DNA of 64,000 nucleotides from Flavobacterium sp. BFFFF2 (lineage in GTDB: Bacteria > Bacteroidota > Bacteroidia > Flavobacteriales > Flavobacteriaceae). Position numbers and translations under genes: made by a program. The first letter of the stretch is position 1; the number at the start of each line of letters is the position of its first letter. The notes beneath the pieces were generated by a model. That model was not told where the DNA came from. It saw only the letters and a program-made list of their open reading frames with translations, and searched no databases. The stretch lies in contig NKJD01000008.1 of NCBI GenBank assembly GCA_002256385.1, positions 1-64,000 of the forward strand, read 5' to 3'. Of this stretch, positions 1 to 9,093 are shown one piece after another.

Positions 1-158
1 GAACAAAGCTCGTCCCATGGTAACAATTTTGAAAGAACTACCCAACGATTAGAAGACTTAAGTGTTCGCTCAAAAGGAGTCTCAAATCCAACCAGCGATA
101 ACTGATTTACGCTGCAATATTTTGGAGCAGGTGCACGATTTTTTAAACGTTTACTCAT
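1..158 (-). CDS. Transposase N-terminus, cut by window edge
   Basis: An open frame starts at the ATG at 158 and runs off the left edge, giving 52 residues. It contains FERTLKSSNRWVVLSKLLPW, which resembles the start of IS5/IS1182-type transposases, where a short aromatic/basic leader precedes the DUF772-like domain. Only the N-terminus is visible, so the DDE catalytic core and the family cannot be confirmed. The insertion-sequence end should lie between 158 and the end of hipA at 234, but I could not pick out its terminal repeat. Family assignment rests on pattern memory. Confidence 0.6.
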   Translation of the reverse strand, partial: MSKRLKNRAPAPKYCSVNQLSLVGFETPFERTLKSSNRWVVLSKLLPWDELC

Positions 159-233
159 ATTTCCTTGCACTTAATATCACAAATATAGCCCAAAATCCTT
201 TGTGACAAAGAGATTAAAGTTTTTCAGCAGACC

Positions 234-1478
234 CTATTTAAAAGCATGGCTCATCATTTCCTGTTCTGACCGGGGAATCCTTATCTCTTTGGCTATTGTT
301 CTCCATTGGTTTGTTGCCTGGCGCACTTCCTCTAAGATGTGCTCCATTTGTAATTTGTTGAGTCGAAAATATGCGCCTACGCTTTTGGCCAAATCAAAAT
401 CAAGGGCATTGTTGTCAACATCAATATTTAAGGCTAATCCATCTTTGTCGATGGACGGATTTAAGTCATAGGCGGGCGACAAAATCCAGCCTGCATTGGT
501 GAGCAAAAAACCATGGTTTCTTAAATGATCGTCGGTATTCGATATGGCAATATTGAATATGATTCGCCGCCACAATTGATGTAAATTGGCTTCTATATTT
601 GTGCCATGATTACTGATAAACTCAGCGATATCTAAATAACTGGCCTGTTGGTCGCGGATGGTGTCTTCGTTATTTCCAGTCATGGTCATGGCTGATGCAA
701 AGTGGATTCTTTCCCCTTTTATTCGGTCAAATCGTTTGGTGAAAAAAGTGTGGTGATTTCCCATAATGCGATCAATCTTACTTGGTGCCATGTGAACACC
801 TGCTTTTATAGCTAATTGAAAGGCCAAATATTCCCACGCTGCTTTGTCAATGGTATCGGTTTTCGATGGAAATTTGGCGATCCACACATTTTGATCGGCA
901 TCTAAAATATTGGCTTTCGGTCTGGCTCCACCCAAAGAAGAACCCGGCGCGATCAGCACACCTAACCACTTGTTTACCTCCTTGCTATCGGTGTCATTCT
1001 CAAAAATAGCGGCAGCCTGTTGCAGTTCACGGATTGACGACCATGGCGGGGTTGAAGCGGATGAGTTGTTATCTAAAAAATCACCATTCGGATCTACCTT
1101 AAACCGTAATGCACCCATCCGGCTTGGATCGTACACCCCCAACAAAAAATCAATATCGTATAAGGTGGGAGGCTTTTGGTTATGTTCTAATGCCCATTGC
1201 GCCGCCCTTCGCTTCATGAGCGTTCGCCCCCAAGTGTCGGGCATACTGTCGAGAAATATCCCGAAGTTTTCTTTTTGGTTCGGATATTGAGGCCCACCAT
1301 ACAATTGAATGTCCGGATCAAGCAAAAACAGTTGCCCTGATTGGAGCCATGTCTGATCATACGCGAAGCTGAAAGCCTTTCGGCCCTTGGCTTGTTGTGC
1401 CGTTAGCACACCGATTGGCTTTGGCTCTTGTAAACCTTGCCAGTGGGCGTAAACATAGATGTCGGTTTTACTAGACAT
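234..1478 (-). CDS. hipA: HipA-family serine/threonine kinase toxin
   Basis: This 414-residue protein has the full HipA layout: an N-terminal subdomain with FGIFLDSMPDTWGR, a nucleotide-binding loop GSSLGGARPK near residue 185, the lysine in WIAKFPS, a catalytic loop NIAISNTDDHLRNHGF near residue 310, and the metal-binding SPAYDLNPS near 335. HipA kinases phosphorylate translation factors or tRNA synthetases and cause growth arrest unless bound by a HipB antitoxin. A helix-turn-helix gene lies upstream on the same strand at 1767-2060. The usually tight hipB-hipA junction is opened to 288 bases by a 177-bp repeat. All key kinase residues look intact. Confidence 0.9.
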   Translation of the reverse strand: MSSKTDIYVYAHWQGLQEPKPIGVLTAQQAKGRKAFSFAYDQTWLQSGQLFLLDPDIQLYGGPQYPNQKENFGIFLDSMPDTWGRTLMKRRAAQWALEHNQKPPTLYDIDFLLGVYDPSRMGALRFKVDPNGDFLDNNSSASTPPWSSIRELQQAAAIFENDTDSKEVNKWLGVLIAPGSSLGGARPKANILDADQNVWIAKFPSKTDTIDKAAWEYLAFQLAIKAGVHMAPSKIDRIMGNHHTFFTKRFDRIKGERIHFASAMTMTGNNEDTIRDQQASYLDIAEFISNHGTNIEANLHQLWRRIIFNIAISNTDDHLRNHGFLLTNAGWILSPAYDLNPSIDKDGLALNIDVDNNALDFDLAKSVGAYFRLNKLQMEHILEEVRQATNQWRTIAKEIRIPRSEQEMMSHAFK

Positions 1479-1502
1479 GGTATTTTTAAGTTTTTCTAAT
1501 TT

Positions 1503-1679
1503 AACCCAGATTATGCATTAGACTTTGTAATGAAGGGGAAAAGGACAAAAAAGCTGGGAGTGCACGGACTTTTTTTACCGCAGATGTAGCAGCGCTACAT
1601 TGAGGATAAAAAAAGGAGTACATTACCAGATTTACAGTCATTTTTCCATGTAATAAATTTCTAATGCGTAATCTAGGTT
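1503..1679. repeat. 177-bp MITE-like element, copy 1
   Basis: The element is bounded by near-perfect 20-base terminal inverted repeats, AACCCAGATTATGCATTAGA on the left and its complement (two changes) on the right. It has no credible gene. A central palindrome, ATGTAGCAGCGCTACAT, lies near 1582. A second copy of exactly the same length occurs inverted at 46820-46996, about 93% identical by eye, and an internally deleted copy lies at 12857-12913. The words TAATT flank both ends and may be a target duplication. It sits between the antitoxin and toxin genes. Confidence 0.85.
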
Positions 1680-1766
1680 TAATTGAAAACATTTGGCCAT
1701 CTACTGCCAATCTGTGTATTTCCGATTAAATACGGAGGTTCATTTGATTCAATAACAGCTTACAAA

Positions 1767-2060
1767 CTATTTTAACAGCGCCAAATCTTGCAGTTTTCTA
1801 CCCAAGATATCGTCTGCGGCAAGTTTTAAAAAATCATCTTGAAGCCCCAACACACGAAGCACATTAAAATAGGCACCCATTGCCACACCTGCATTGCCTA
1901 GCTCAATTAAATGCAAGGTTGACCTGGCAATATCGGCCCTTTCAGCCACTTGCACCATGGTCAATTTTCGCCTCTTTCGCGCCAATTTGATGTTTTCACC
2001 CATTTGTTTGAGCACCTGATCGTATTTTGGAAAAACCGATTGCTTCTTAGTGACTGTCAT
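1767..2060 (-). CDS. HipB-like XRE-family antitoxin/regulator
   Basis: This 97-residue protein carries one Cro/C1-type helix-turn-helix (about residues 20-75: IKLARKRRKLTMVQVAERAD followed by IARSTLHLIELG). It is the right size and on the right strand, immediately upstream of hipA, so it is inferred to be the antitoxin that neutralises HipA and represses the operon. Usual hipB and hipA genes overlap or nearly touch. Here 288 bases separate them, most of it the 177-bp repeat, so the toxin may have lost or changed its co-transcription. The start ATG at 2060 is the only sensible one. Confidence 0.85.
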   Translation of the reverse strand: MTVTKKQSVFPKYDQVLKQMGENIKLARKRRKLTMVQVAERADIARSTLHLIELGNAGVAMGAYFNVLRVLGLQDDFLKLAADDILGRKLQDLALLK

Positions 2061-2241
2061 GGCAAATGCTTGTTATTCCGAACAAAAGTATAATAAATGA
2101 TTGAAATAACAAACATTGTTAAATAAAGGAACTATGAAATGTATTTCAAAACTGTACAACTTAAGCAGTGGAAAGCTAAGAGTGGTTGTACTATTTAGCA
2201 GTTTTGGGGACGTGGTGTGTTGGAAAGTGGAACGTCGTGTC

Positions 2242-2535
2242 TTAACCAAATAGTCTATAAAAAACGAAGCTACCTATTGTTACTACCAAACCGGCATATA
2301 AACAACTTTTGGCACTTTTTTTATCTGTAGCATGGCTGTGTTTAATAATCCCAAAAAGCAACGGCAATGACAGTAAGGCTGTTACGGCAACATCTTCGTA
2401 CAGCAACCATTTTTCAGCACTCGATGCGGCTCCAGATCCAAAACACAAAAAGAAAATGAATACAAGGGCAAAAAATCCGCCAGCCAGAAAAAGCACTTCA
2501 AAAATTAACAGTTGAAAGAATAAGCGGAAGTTCAT
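2242..2535 (-). CDS. Small hypothetical membrane protein
   Basis: A 97-residue protein with three likely membrane segments (about residues 5-32, 48-64 and 78-95), joined by a short acidic loop and a Lys/His-rich loop (KHSHATDKKSAK). I do not recognise a family. It is on the same strand as the next small membrane gene at 2642, and both lie between the toxin-antitoxin locus and the CNNM gene. The hydrophobic pattern and an ATG start support a real gene, but no homology is claimed. Confidence 0.5.
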   Translation of the reverse strand: MNFRLFFQLLIFEVLFLAGGFFALVFIFFLCFGSGAASSAEKWLLYEDVAVTALLSLPLLFGIIKHSHATDKKSAKSCLYAGLVVTIGSFVFYRLFG

Positions 2536-2641
2536 TATTTATCCCTATTTTAAATTCGTTTTGTTCACTGAGACAAATTGGCTGAAAATGGGTTTTGACA
2601 CTATGCAGGAAGGCCAAACCGAAAATGCATGGCGGGACTTA

Positions 2642-2848
2642 TCAACCATTCAACTTTTTTAACCAAAAATAGAGCAGACCGATAAAAACCAGTAAAAGTG
2701 AAATAAACTTGGATATGGTGAAATAATCAATAACGTAATAAGTTTCTTTAAAGTTGCACACAACCCTGTTCTTTTTATTTATATAGCCAATAATTAAAAC
2801 AAGTGCTACAACGAAAGCAATCCCAAAAAGTGATCTATATGTTGACAT
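2642..2848 (-). CDS. Small hypothetical membrane protein
   Basis: I place the start at the ATG at 2848 (MSTYRSLFGIAF), giving 68 residues. A longer reading from 2887 adds a Phe-rich leader (MCFFGFLFRFFEF) that does not look like a normal N-terminus. Two membrane helices are predicted by eye, near residues 6-21 and 46-62, with a charged loop between. No family is recognised. Together with the neighbour at 2242 it may be an accessory remnant, and it is the least certain of the small genes here. Confidence 0.4.
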   Translation of the reverse strand: MSTYRSLFGIAFVVALVLIIGYINKKNRVVCNFKETYYVIDYFTISKFISLLLVFIGLLYFWLKKLNG

Positions 2849-3077
2849 AAATTCAAAAAATCTAAACAGAAACCCAAAAAAACACATTAAAAAAGCAGTG
2901 CATTTGTGTGCTAAAATGTCCTTGTCAAAACCAATAATAATTCAGCCTTAACACCCAAAAACACCTTCAAGCGCAGAAATGGCATGGCGCCCAGAGTAAA
3001 TGTTTGCACTAAAAAAAGAGCAAAGAAAACAAAACCTGTCCTCTTTCCTCTTTCTTCTTTTCTCTTTCCTCTTTATT

Positions 3078-4367
3078 CTAATGATCCCGATCCGTATCAT
3101 TAATCGGCCTAATCTTAATCTGCGTAATTTTCACGCCGTCCATGTGGATGACTTCGAGGCGCAATTTGTTCCAGATTAATACATCGCCAACTTTTGGAAT
3201 GTTGCCCATTTCGGTCATGATTAAACCGCTCACGGTGGTGACATCATATTCGTTAATGAGGTCGTCCATGTCAAAGAAGGTCAAAAAGTCGTGCAGCGAA
3301 TACAAGCCATCGACGGTCCAGCTGCCGTCTTCGAGCGAGGTAATTTTGTATTCGTCTTCGTCAAAGTCAGAAGCGTCGCCCACCAAGGCTTCTAAGATGT
3401 CATTTAAGGTGATAATCCCTTGGAATAAGCCGTGTTCGTCTACGATTAAGGCATAATGCACTTTTGACTGCTTAAACAACTCCAGCGCCTTGTAAGCCGA
3501 GGTGTGTTCAATGAGGTATTGGGGTTCGCGGCTGATTTTTTCCAAATCAAAATTGCCCGATTCAAATCCGATAAATAAGTCTTTGAGGAGCACTACGCCG
3601 ATGATGTCGTCTAAATTTTCGCGGCACACCGGATACACCGAATGCAGCTCTTCCAACACCTTGCTTTTTTGTTCTTGCAAATTGTCTTCTAATGACAAAT
3701 ACACCATCGAAGAACGGTGGGTCATCAAAGAATTGACCTTGCGGTCGCCAATGTGGAACACGCGTTCTAAAATGTCTTGTTCAATTTCTTGCACCTCGCC
3801 CACTTCGGTTCCTTCTTTAATAATGGCCTTGATTTCTTCTTCGGTCACTTTGCCGTCGGCAGTTGGTTTGATGTTAAATAATTTGAGCATCGACTCGGTC
3901 GACAAAGTCAATAACCAGATGAATGGCGCGGTAATTTGCGACACCAATTTCATGGGAACAGCCACTGCTTTGGCAATGGTTTCCGGGTAATTGAGTCCGA
4001 TGCGCTTGGGTAATAATTCGCCCAAAACCAGCGAAAAGAAGGTTAAAATCACGACCACGATGCCCACCGCAATAGATTGCGAATAGTGCTGTAACGAGGC
4101 GAAGGTGTCAATATACGCTTTAACCTGTACCGTCACATTATCGCCCGAATAAATACCTGTTAAAATACCTATAAGGGTAATGCCAATTTGTACGGTCGAT
4201 AAAAATTTGTTGGGCGAATTGGCCAAATCAAGCGCGGTCTTGGCGCTTTTGTTGCCTTTTTTGGCCGAGGTTTCCAAGCGGTTTTTACGGGCCGAAATCA
4301 ACGCGATCTCCGACATTGAGAACAAACCGTTCAATAAAATTAAAAATATAATAATGAGTATTTCCAT
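3078..4367 (-). CDS. CNNM/CorC-type hemolysin-family transporter
   Basis: This 429-residue protein has the standard order: an N-terminal CNNM (DUF21) membrane domain with about four helices (residues 1-165), two CBS domains (about 205-330, with the motifs MTHRSSMVYLSLED and HYALIVDEHGLFQGIITLND), and a C-terminal CorC/HlyC transporter-associated domain (about 345-425). The family is linked to magnesium or cobalt efflux and divalent-cation resistance, and the hemolysin name is historical. It lies 24 bases downstream of adk on the same strand, so the two may share a transcript. Length and domain order are complete. Confidence 0.92.
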   Translation of the reverse strand: MEILIIIFLILLNGLFSMSEIALISARKNRLETSAKKGNKSAKTALDLANSPNKFLSTVQIGITLIGILTGIYSGDNVTVQVKAYIDTFASLQHYSQSIAVGIVVVILTFFSLVLGELLPKRIGLNYPETIAKAVAVPMKLVSQITAPFIWLLTLSTESMLKLFNIKPTADGKVTEEEIKAIIKEGTEVGEVQEIEQDILERVFHIGDRKVNSLMTHRSSMVYLSLEDNLQEQKSKVLEELHSVYPVCRENLDDIIGVVLLKDLFIGFESGNFDLEKISREPQYLIEHTSAYKALELFKQSKVHYALIVDEHGLFQGIITLNDILEALVGDASDFDEDEYKITSLEDGSWTVDGLYSLHDFLTFFDMDDLINEYDVTTVSGLIMTEMGNIPKVGDVLIWNKLRLEVIHMDGVKITQIKIRPINDTDRDH

Positions 4368-4391
4368 GTAGAAATGAGGCTGGTTATTCCG

Positions 4392-4964
4392 TTATAGTCG
4401 GTCTATGACGGCACTAAGTCGCTCTGTAATTTCGGCTATGCTTCCAATGCCGTTTACTGCGTGGTATTTGCCTTGTTGGCTGTAAAAAGCCACCAAAGGC
4501 GCTGTTTTTTCGTTGTACTCGTTGTAGCGGTTCCTGATTTTGTCTTCGTCTTGGTCATCAGGGCGTCCGGAGGTTTTGCCGCGTTCTAACAAGCGTTGCA
4601 CCAAAATGTTGTCATCGGCTTCTAAACCAATGGTGGCATCGACCGACTGCTTGTTCGTGGATAAAAAAACATCCAATGCCTCGGCCTGCGCCAAGGTTCG
4701 TGGAAAGCCGTCAAACAAAAAACCAGCCGAATCTTGGTTGGCCAACACTTCTTGCTCAAGCATTTGGATGGTGACCGAATCGGGCACCAAGTCGCCTTGG
4801 TCCATGAACGTTTTGGCCAATTTGCCCAAATCTGTTTCGTTTTTGATGTTAAAACGAAAGATGTCACCTGTGGACAAATGCGTTAAACGGTATTTTTCTT
4901 TTAAAAACTCGGCCTGAGTTCCTTTTCCAGCACCTGGCTTTCCAAAAAGAACAATGTTTTTCAT
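4392..4964 (-). CDS. adk: Adenylate kinase
   Basis: A 190-residue enzyme that interconverts ATP and AMP with two ADP in the cytosol. The P-loop GKPGAGKGT starts at residue 8, the AMP-binding segment HLSTGDIFR follows, then DGFPRTLAQAEA and the lid region with ERGKTSGRPDDQDEDKIRNR. The lid is the short form without four cysteines, as usual in Bacteroidota. It follows hpt on the same strand after about 330 bases and precedes the CNNM gene by 24 bases. Adk and Hpt both serve purine nucleotide metabolism. Confidence 0.97.
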   Translation of the reverse strand: MKNIVLFGKPGAGKGTQAEFLKEKYRLTHLSTGDIFRFNIKNETDLGKLAKTFMDQGDLVPDSVTIQMLEQEVLANQDSAGFLFDGFPRTLAQAEALDVFLSTNKQSVDATIGLEADDNILVQRLLERGKTSGRPDDQDEDKIRNRYNEYNEKTAPLVAFYSQQGKYHAVNGIGSIAEITERLSAVIDRL

Positions 4965-5294
4965 AGCTAATTAATTATTGTATTGAAGGTTGTTGCTCAT
5001 GAGAATGAATGGTCCCAATTGATTCAAAATAGTTGAAAACGAGGGAATGCTGCGTGATTTTTTACGAAAAAATGTACACACAATGACCCATTTTGATCGC
5101 CAAAACAATGGTCTACTACCAAACTTCCATCGTTTGATTTGATTGTTCAAAAAAACAAAAAAAACCGCAAACACACCTTTTAAAAATTCAATGATCGAAT
5201 TTAAAAAGTGTTGCGGTAAAAATAAGCGTTTATTGGTTTGAAAAAAAGAGAAAAAAAAGGCAAACCTATGTTCGGGATCCATCAGTTCAAATAC
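4965..5294. other. Gap between hpt and adk, no clear gene
   Basis: A minus-strand open frame covers most of this stretch, but its translation is Phe/Lys-rich with no domain, and its plus-strand complement reads into hpt, so I do not call a gene. There is no obvious terminator hairpin or promoter box that I can defend. The sequence is AT-rich with A-runs near 5150 and 5245. Confidence 0.5.
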
Positions 5295-5831
5295 TTAATT
5301 TTCGTCGGCCAATTGGTACATGTGTTGCAAATTTCGGCCCAAACCATTGTAATCGAGGCCATAACCTACAATAAAACGATTCGGAATTCGAATGGCCACG
5401 TAGTCAAGTCGGATGTCTTTTTGATAGGCTTCGGGCTTCAAAAACAAGGTGGCAATTTTGAGCTTTTTAATGGGAAGCGCTTTGAATTCTTGTTTCAAAT
5501 AAGCGATGGTATTGCCTGTATCTACGATATCTTCCACCAAAATCACGCTCTTACCTTCAAGGTTTTGAGGTAAGCCCGACAAGTTGGTGACAGTTCCGCT
5601 TGATTCGGTGCCTTGGTACGATTGCACTTGCACAAAAGCCACCTCGCACAGATGCGGGTAGTGTTTCAATAGCTCGGCCATAAACATAAAAGCGCCATTG
5701 AGTACCCCAACAAAAACAGGGACTTCGTCAGCAAAATCATCGGCAATTTTTTTGGCCAATTGTTCAACAGCAAAGGCAATCTCTTCTTCGGAGATAAAAA
5801 GTTCAAATGTTTTATCGTGTAGTGTAATCAT
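5295..5831 (-). CDS. hpt: Hypoxanthine phosphoribosyltransferase
   Basis: A type I phosphoribosyltransferase that salvages hypoxanthine (and often guanine) to IMP or GMP using PRPP. The PRPP-binding signature VILVEDIVDTGNT is near residue 96, and the purine-contact segment FLKPEAY and the C-terminal VGYGLDYN are present. I start it at the ATG at 5831 (178 residues, MITLHDKTFELF). A reading from 5867 would add a 12-residue leader that overlaps a TACCTTTG promoter box at 5848-5855. The gene diverges from rmuC and lies upstream of adk. Confidence 0.95.
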   Translation of the reverse strand: MITLHDKTFELFISEEEIAFAVEQLAKKIADDFADEVPVFVGVLNGAFMFMAELLKHYPHLCEVAFVQVQSYQGTESSGTVTNLSGLPQNLEGKSVILVEDIVDTGNTIAYLKQEFKALPIKKLKIATLFLKPEAYQKDIRLDYVAIRIPNRFIVGYGLDYNGLGRNLQHMYQLADEN

Positions 5832-5847
5832 GTCGTGTTGCAAACGG

Positions 5848-5855
5848 CAAAGGTA
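5848..5855 (-). promoter_or_regulatory. Bacteroidota -7 box for hpt
   Basis: TACCTTTG on the minus strand matches the Bacteroidota -7 consensus TAnnTTTG and lies 17 bases before the chosen hpt ATG. No good -33 TTTG is visible at the normal distance, so the call rests on one box and on its agreement with the start. Confidence 0.55.
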
Positions 5856-5965
5856 ATCAAAGCACAATAAGTTTCTATCCGATTTTAAACGGTTTTTTCC
5901 GTTTATGTTCGGCTTATTTTTTTTAGATCACCCAATAAAAAGTTATTTTTACCCAAAATTAACGC

Positions 5966-7360
5966 ATGGCAGGGTATATCATATTGGCGGCTGTGGTCGC
6001 TTGTGGGATCGGGTTTTGGCTGGGAAAAAAAACAAAAAGCATTGATGGATCGGAGCAATTGCGGTTGTGGGAAGAGAAATGGGCGGGATTACAGCAACAG
6101 CTTACGCAAGCTGAAAATCGGATCAATCAAGAGCAACAACGATTTGATAAGCAAACACAATTGTTTAAAGACGAACGCAATTTGTTATTAAATGACAAAG
6201 AACAATTAACCATTGGGCTCACACGCAAGCAAGCCGAATGCGAACATGTTACGCAGAAATTAAACGAGCAGCAAGAAGAAATTCGCAACCTGCGCGAAGC
6301 TTTTACCAAAGAATTTGAAAACTTAGCCAACAAGATCCTAGAGGAAAAGAGTCAAAAATTTACTGCGCAGAATCAAGAACAGCTTAAAATGGTGTTGGGG
6401 CCATTGCAAGAAAAAATCCAGTTGTTTGAAAAGAAAGTCGAAGACACCCACAAAGAAAGCATTGACTACCATGCGTCGCTCCGACAACAAATTATTGGGT
6501 TGCGCGACCTGAACGAACAAATGAGCAAAGAGGCGGTCAATTTGACCAAGGCACTCAAAGGCGACAACAAAATTCAGGGCAATTGGGGTGAATTGATTTT
6601 GGAACGGGTGCTCGAAAAATCGGGGCTTGAACGCGGCCGCGAATATGAAGTGCAACAAAGTGTCACATTGGCCGATGGCAGCCGCCAACAACCCGACGTG
6701 GTGATTGCCTTGCCCGATGGCAAAAAAATGATTGTAGACTCCAAAGTGACGTTAACCGCCTATGAACGTTTCGTGAATGCGGAAGATGACGCACATCGGG
6801 AACAGGCCTTAAAGGAGCATGTACTTTCCTTAAAACGGCATATTGAACAACTAAGCGCCAAAAATTATCCTGAATTGTATGCGATGCAATCGCCCGATTT
6901 TGTGCTGTTGTTTATTCCCATTGAACCCGCTTTTGCTTTTGCCCTGCGTGAAGATCCGCAATTGTACAACCGTGCTTTTGAAAAGAATATTGTGGTGGTC
7001 ACGCCGACCACTTTATTGGCCACGCTGCGAACCATTGACAGCATGTGGGCCAATCAGAAACAACAAGAAAATGCGCTCGAAATTGCCCGTCAAGCGGGTG
7101 CATTGTATGATAAATTTGAAGGATTGATTACTGATTTGCTGAAGCTGGGCAAAAAAATGGACGATGCGAAGGGCGATTACGTGAATGCAATGAGTAAATT
7201 ATCTGAAGGCAAGGGCAACTTGATTATCAGTGTAGAGAAATTGAAACGCATGGGGGCTAAAGCCAAGAAATCATTGCCCGAAAACATCTTGAACCGGGCC
7301 CAAAGTGCCGAAGAATTGCCGCAAATGACTGCAGAAAATACCCAAAACGAACCTGAATAA
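5966..7360 (+). CDS. rmuC: DNA recombination protein RmuC
   Basis: This 464-residue protein has an N-terminal membrane anchor (residues 4-19), a long Gln/Glu/Lys-rich coiled coil (about 25-200), and the RmuC nuclease-like domain (about 200-425) with KGDNKIQGNWGELILERVLE, PDVVIALPDGKKMIVDSKV and VVVTPTTLLATLRTID. The DSK core fits a PD-(D/E)XK fold. RmuC family proteins limit inversions at short inverted repeats, which is notable in a chromosome with many palindromic repeats. The gene is divergent from hpt, and the thioesterase gene begins 9 bases after its stop. Confidence 0.93.
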   Translation: MAGYIILAAVVACGIGFWLGKKTKSIDGSEQLRLWEEKWAGLQQQLTQAENRINQEQQRFDKQTQLFKDERNLLLNDKEQLTIGLTRKQAECEHVTQKLNEQQEEIRNLREAFTKEFENLANKILEEKSQKFTAQNQEQLKMVLGPLQEKIQLFEKKVEDTHKESIDYHASLRQQIIGLRDLNEQMSKEAVNLTKALKGDNKIQGNWGELILERVLEKSGLERGREYEVQQSVTLADGSRQQPDVVIALPDGKKMIVDSKVTLTAYERFVNAEDDAHREQALKEHVLSLKRHIEQLSAKNYPELYAMQSPDFVLLFIPIEPAFAFALREDPQLYNRAFEKNIVVVTPTTLLATLRTIDSMWANQKQQENALEIARQAGALYDKFEGLITDLLKLGKKMDDAKGDYVNAMSKLSEGKGNLIISVEKLKRMGAKAKKSLPENILNRAQSAEELPQMTAENTQNEPE

Positions 7361-7369
7361 ACCACCATT

Positions 7370-7921
7370 ATGGAAGATCCATTTAAATCAGTTGCCGACT
7401 CAAAAATATCAATCAGCGAATTAATGCTGCCTTCGCACAGCAATTTCAGTGGCAAAATTCATGGGGGCTACATTTTGTCACTGATGGACCAAATTGCCTT
7501 TGCCGCCGCCTCGAAGTACTCGGGCTACTATTGTGTCACCGCCTCTGTTGAGACCGTCGATTTTTTGAACCCGATTGAAGTGGGGGAGTTGGTTACGCTA
7601 AAAGCCAGTGTCAATTATGTGGGCAATAGCTCGATGATTGTGGGCATACGGGTGGTTTCTGAAAACATACAAACGGGCCAACAAAAGCATTGTAATTCCA
7701 GTTATTTTACCATGGTTGCCAAAGGCCCTGATGGCAAAACAACCAAGGTGCCGCGCTTGCTCATTAAAACCCAAGAAGACGTTCGTCGGTATTTTAAATG
7801 CCTGAAAATGATTGCCCAGAAAAAAGAAAAAGACTTGCATGAATCGGCCATTAATCCGTATTCAACGGAAGTGATGGAATTGCTACAAGGCCATCGGGTA
7901 ATTGTTGATTTGGGGGTTTAA
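7370..7921 (+). CDS. Acyl-CoA thioesterase, hotdog fold
   Basis: A 183-residue single hotdog-domain protein. The helix segment MLPSHSNFSGKIHGGYILSL is followed by MDQIAFAAASKYSG and VTASVETVDFLNPIEVGELV, typical of the YciA/BFIT-type acyl-CoA hydrolases that cleave acyl-CoA to free acid and CoA in the cytosol. The expected acidic residue is the aspartate in LMDQIAF. It starts only 9 bases after rmuC and is probably translated from the same message. Chain-length preference cannot be read from sequence. Confidence 0.9.
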   Translation: MEDPFKSVADSKISISELMLPSHSNFSGKIHGGYILSLMDQIAFAAASKYSGYYCVTASVETVDFLNPIEVGELVTLKASVNYVGNSSMIVGIRVVSENIQTGQQKHCNSSYFTMVAKGPDGKTTKVPRLLIKTQEDVRRYFKCLKMIAQKKEKDLHESAINPYSTEVMELLQGHRVIVDLGV

Positions 7922-8070
7922 ACGTCTTTTCTAATTAAGGTAAATGATTTCCCAAACAAGTTGATTTGGTAACTTACCACTCAGATTTGTTAACACAACG
8001 GGTTCGATTAAAAATTGTACCTTTACCTTTTTGACTATGATCCTTCAACCCATTTACAGTAAGTAAGTTC

Positions 8071-9093
8071 ATGAAAGCTAAAGCCACCCTAAAACAAATT
8101 GCCAAAGAATTAGGCGTATCAGTTTCTACTGTCTCAAAGGCATTAAATGACAGCCCAGAAATCAGCGAGCCAACCAAAATACGAATCCAAGAATACGCTA
8201 AACTTAAAAATTACAAACCAAACTCTATTGGACTGACGTTAAAAACCCGTCGAACCAAAACCATTGGTGTGATTATTCCAAATATTTTAAATTCATTTTT
8301 TGCCAAAGTTTTCAGTGGCATCGAAAAGGAGGCCGAAGAGCAAGGCTACAAAGTAATAACCTGCATTTCAAATGAATCTTTGGAGCGTGAAAAGGGTGCT
8401 TTGGAAATGTTAAGCAACGGAACGGCTGATGGTTTTATTGTATCCATTGCCGAGGAGTCTCAAATGCAACAAGAGTTTGCTCATTTTAAATCCATTTTGG
8501 CGGACGATATCCCCATTGTATTATTCGACCGCATCACGGACGACATTCGTTGCGACAAGGTAATTGTCGATGATTTTAATGCTTCTGTAGAGGCGACCCA
8601 ATATTTACTGAAAACGCAATGCAAAAAAATTGCTTTGCTCTCCACCATTGACAACCTGAGTGTTGGAAAATACCGAGCCAATGGATATATGGAAGCAATG
8701 AAACTAGAAGGGGTGGAGGTGCAAGAAAACTTAATACTCAGAACCGATTCACAGGCTGTTTTTGATCAGAAAATAACTGAATTGTTTGATAATGAAACAT
8801 TTGACGGGGTGTTTTCATTGGATGAATACGCATCTGTTGCCGCACATAAAACGGCATTAAAAAAGGGACTTAGGATTCCAGAAGATATTTCTATCATTGG
8901 ATTTGCAGATGGTGTCTGGTCTCGACGCTTAACGCCTAGTTTATCGACTGTAAGTCAGCATGGACCAGAAATTGGTCAAGAAGCAGTTCGGTTGCTCATT
9001 CAGAAAATAGAGCATCCTTCTGAAGAACCAAGCTACAAAACAAGTGTGATTAAAACCGAACTTCGGAAGCGTGATTCAATAAGGAAAATTTAG
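8071..9093 (+). CDS. LacI-family transcriptional regulator
   Basis: A 340-residue repressor with an N-terminal LacI helix-turn-helix (residues 4-25: TLKQIAKELGVSVSTVSKAL), the hinge ISEPTKIRIQEYAK, and a periplasmic-binding-like effector domain (about 62-335) ending in the usual FADGVWSRRLTPSLSTV. Family members respond to a sugar or nucleoside. No transport or catabolic operon adjoins it here, so the ligand is unknown and the targets are likely distant. The stop codon overlaps the stop of the convergent lipoprotein gene by a few bases. Confidence 0.93.
   Translation: MKAKATLKQIAKELGVSVSTVSKALNDSPEISEPTKIRIQEYAKLKNYKPNSIGLTLKTRRTKTIGVIIPNILNSFFAKVFSGIEKEAEEQGYKVITCISNESLEREKGALEMLSNGTADGFIVSIAEESQMQQEFAHFKSILADDIPIVLFDRITDDIRCDKVIVDDFNASVEATQYLLKTQCKKIALLSTIDNLSVGKYRANGYMEAMKLEGVEVQENLILRTDSQAVFDQKITELFDNETFDGVFSLDEYASVAAHKTALKKGLRIPEDISIIGFADGVWSRRLTPSLSTVSQHGPEIGQEAVRLLIQKIEHPSEEPSYKTSVIKTELRKRDSIRKI

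Noticed and set aside
1501..1710. 69-residue minus-strand frame over the MITE-like element
   Set aside because: The frame only translates the repeat; it is not kept in the second copy in a gene-like way.
4971..5282. 103-residue minus-strand frame in the hpt-adk gap
   Set aside because: Phe/Lys-rich translation without a domain or signal, composed of A/T runs; no support beyond being open.
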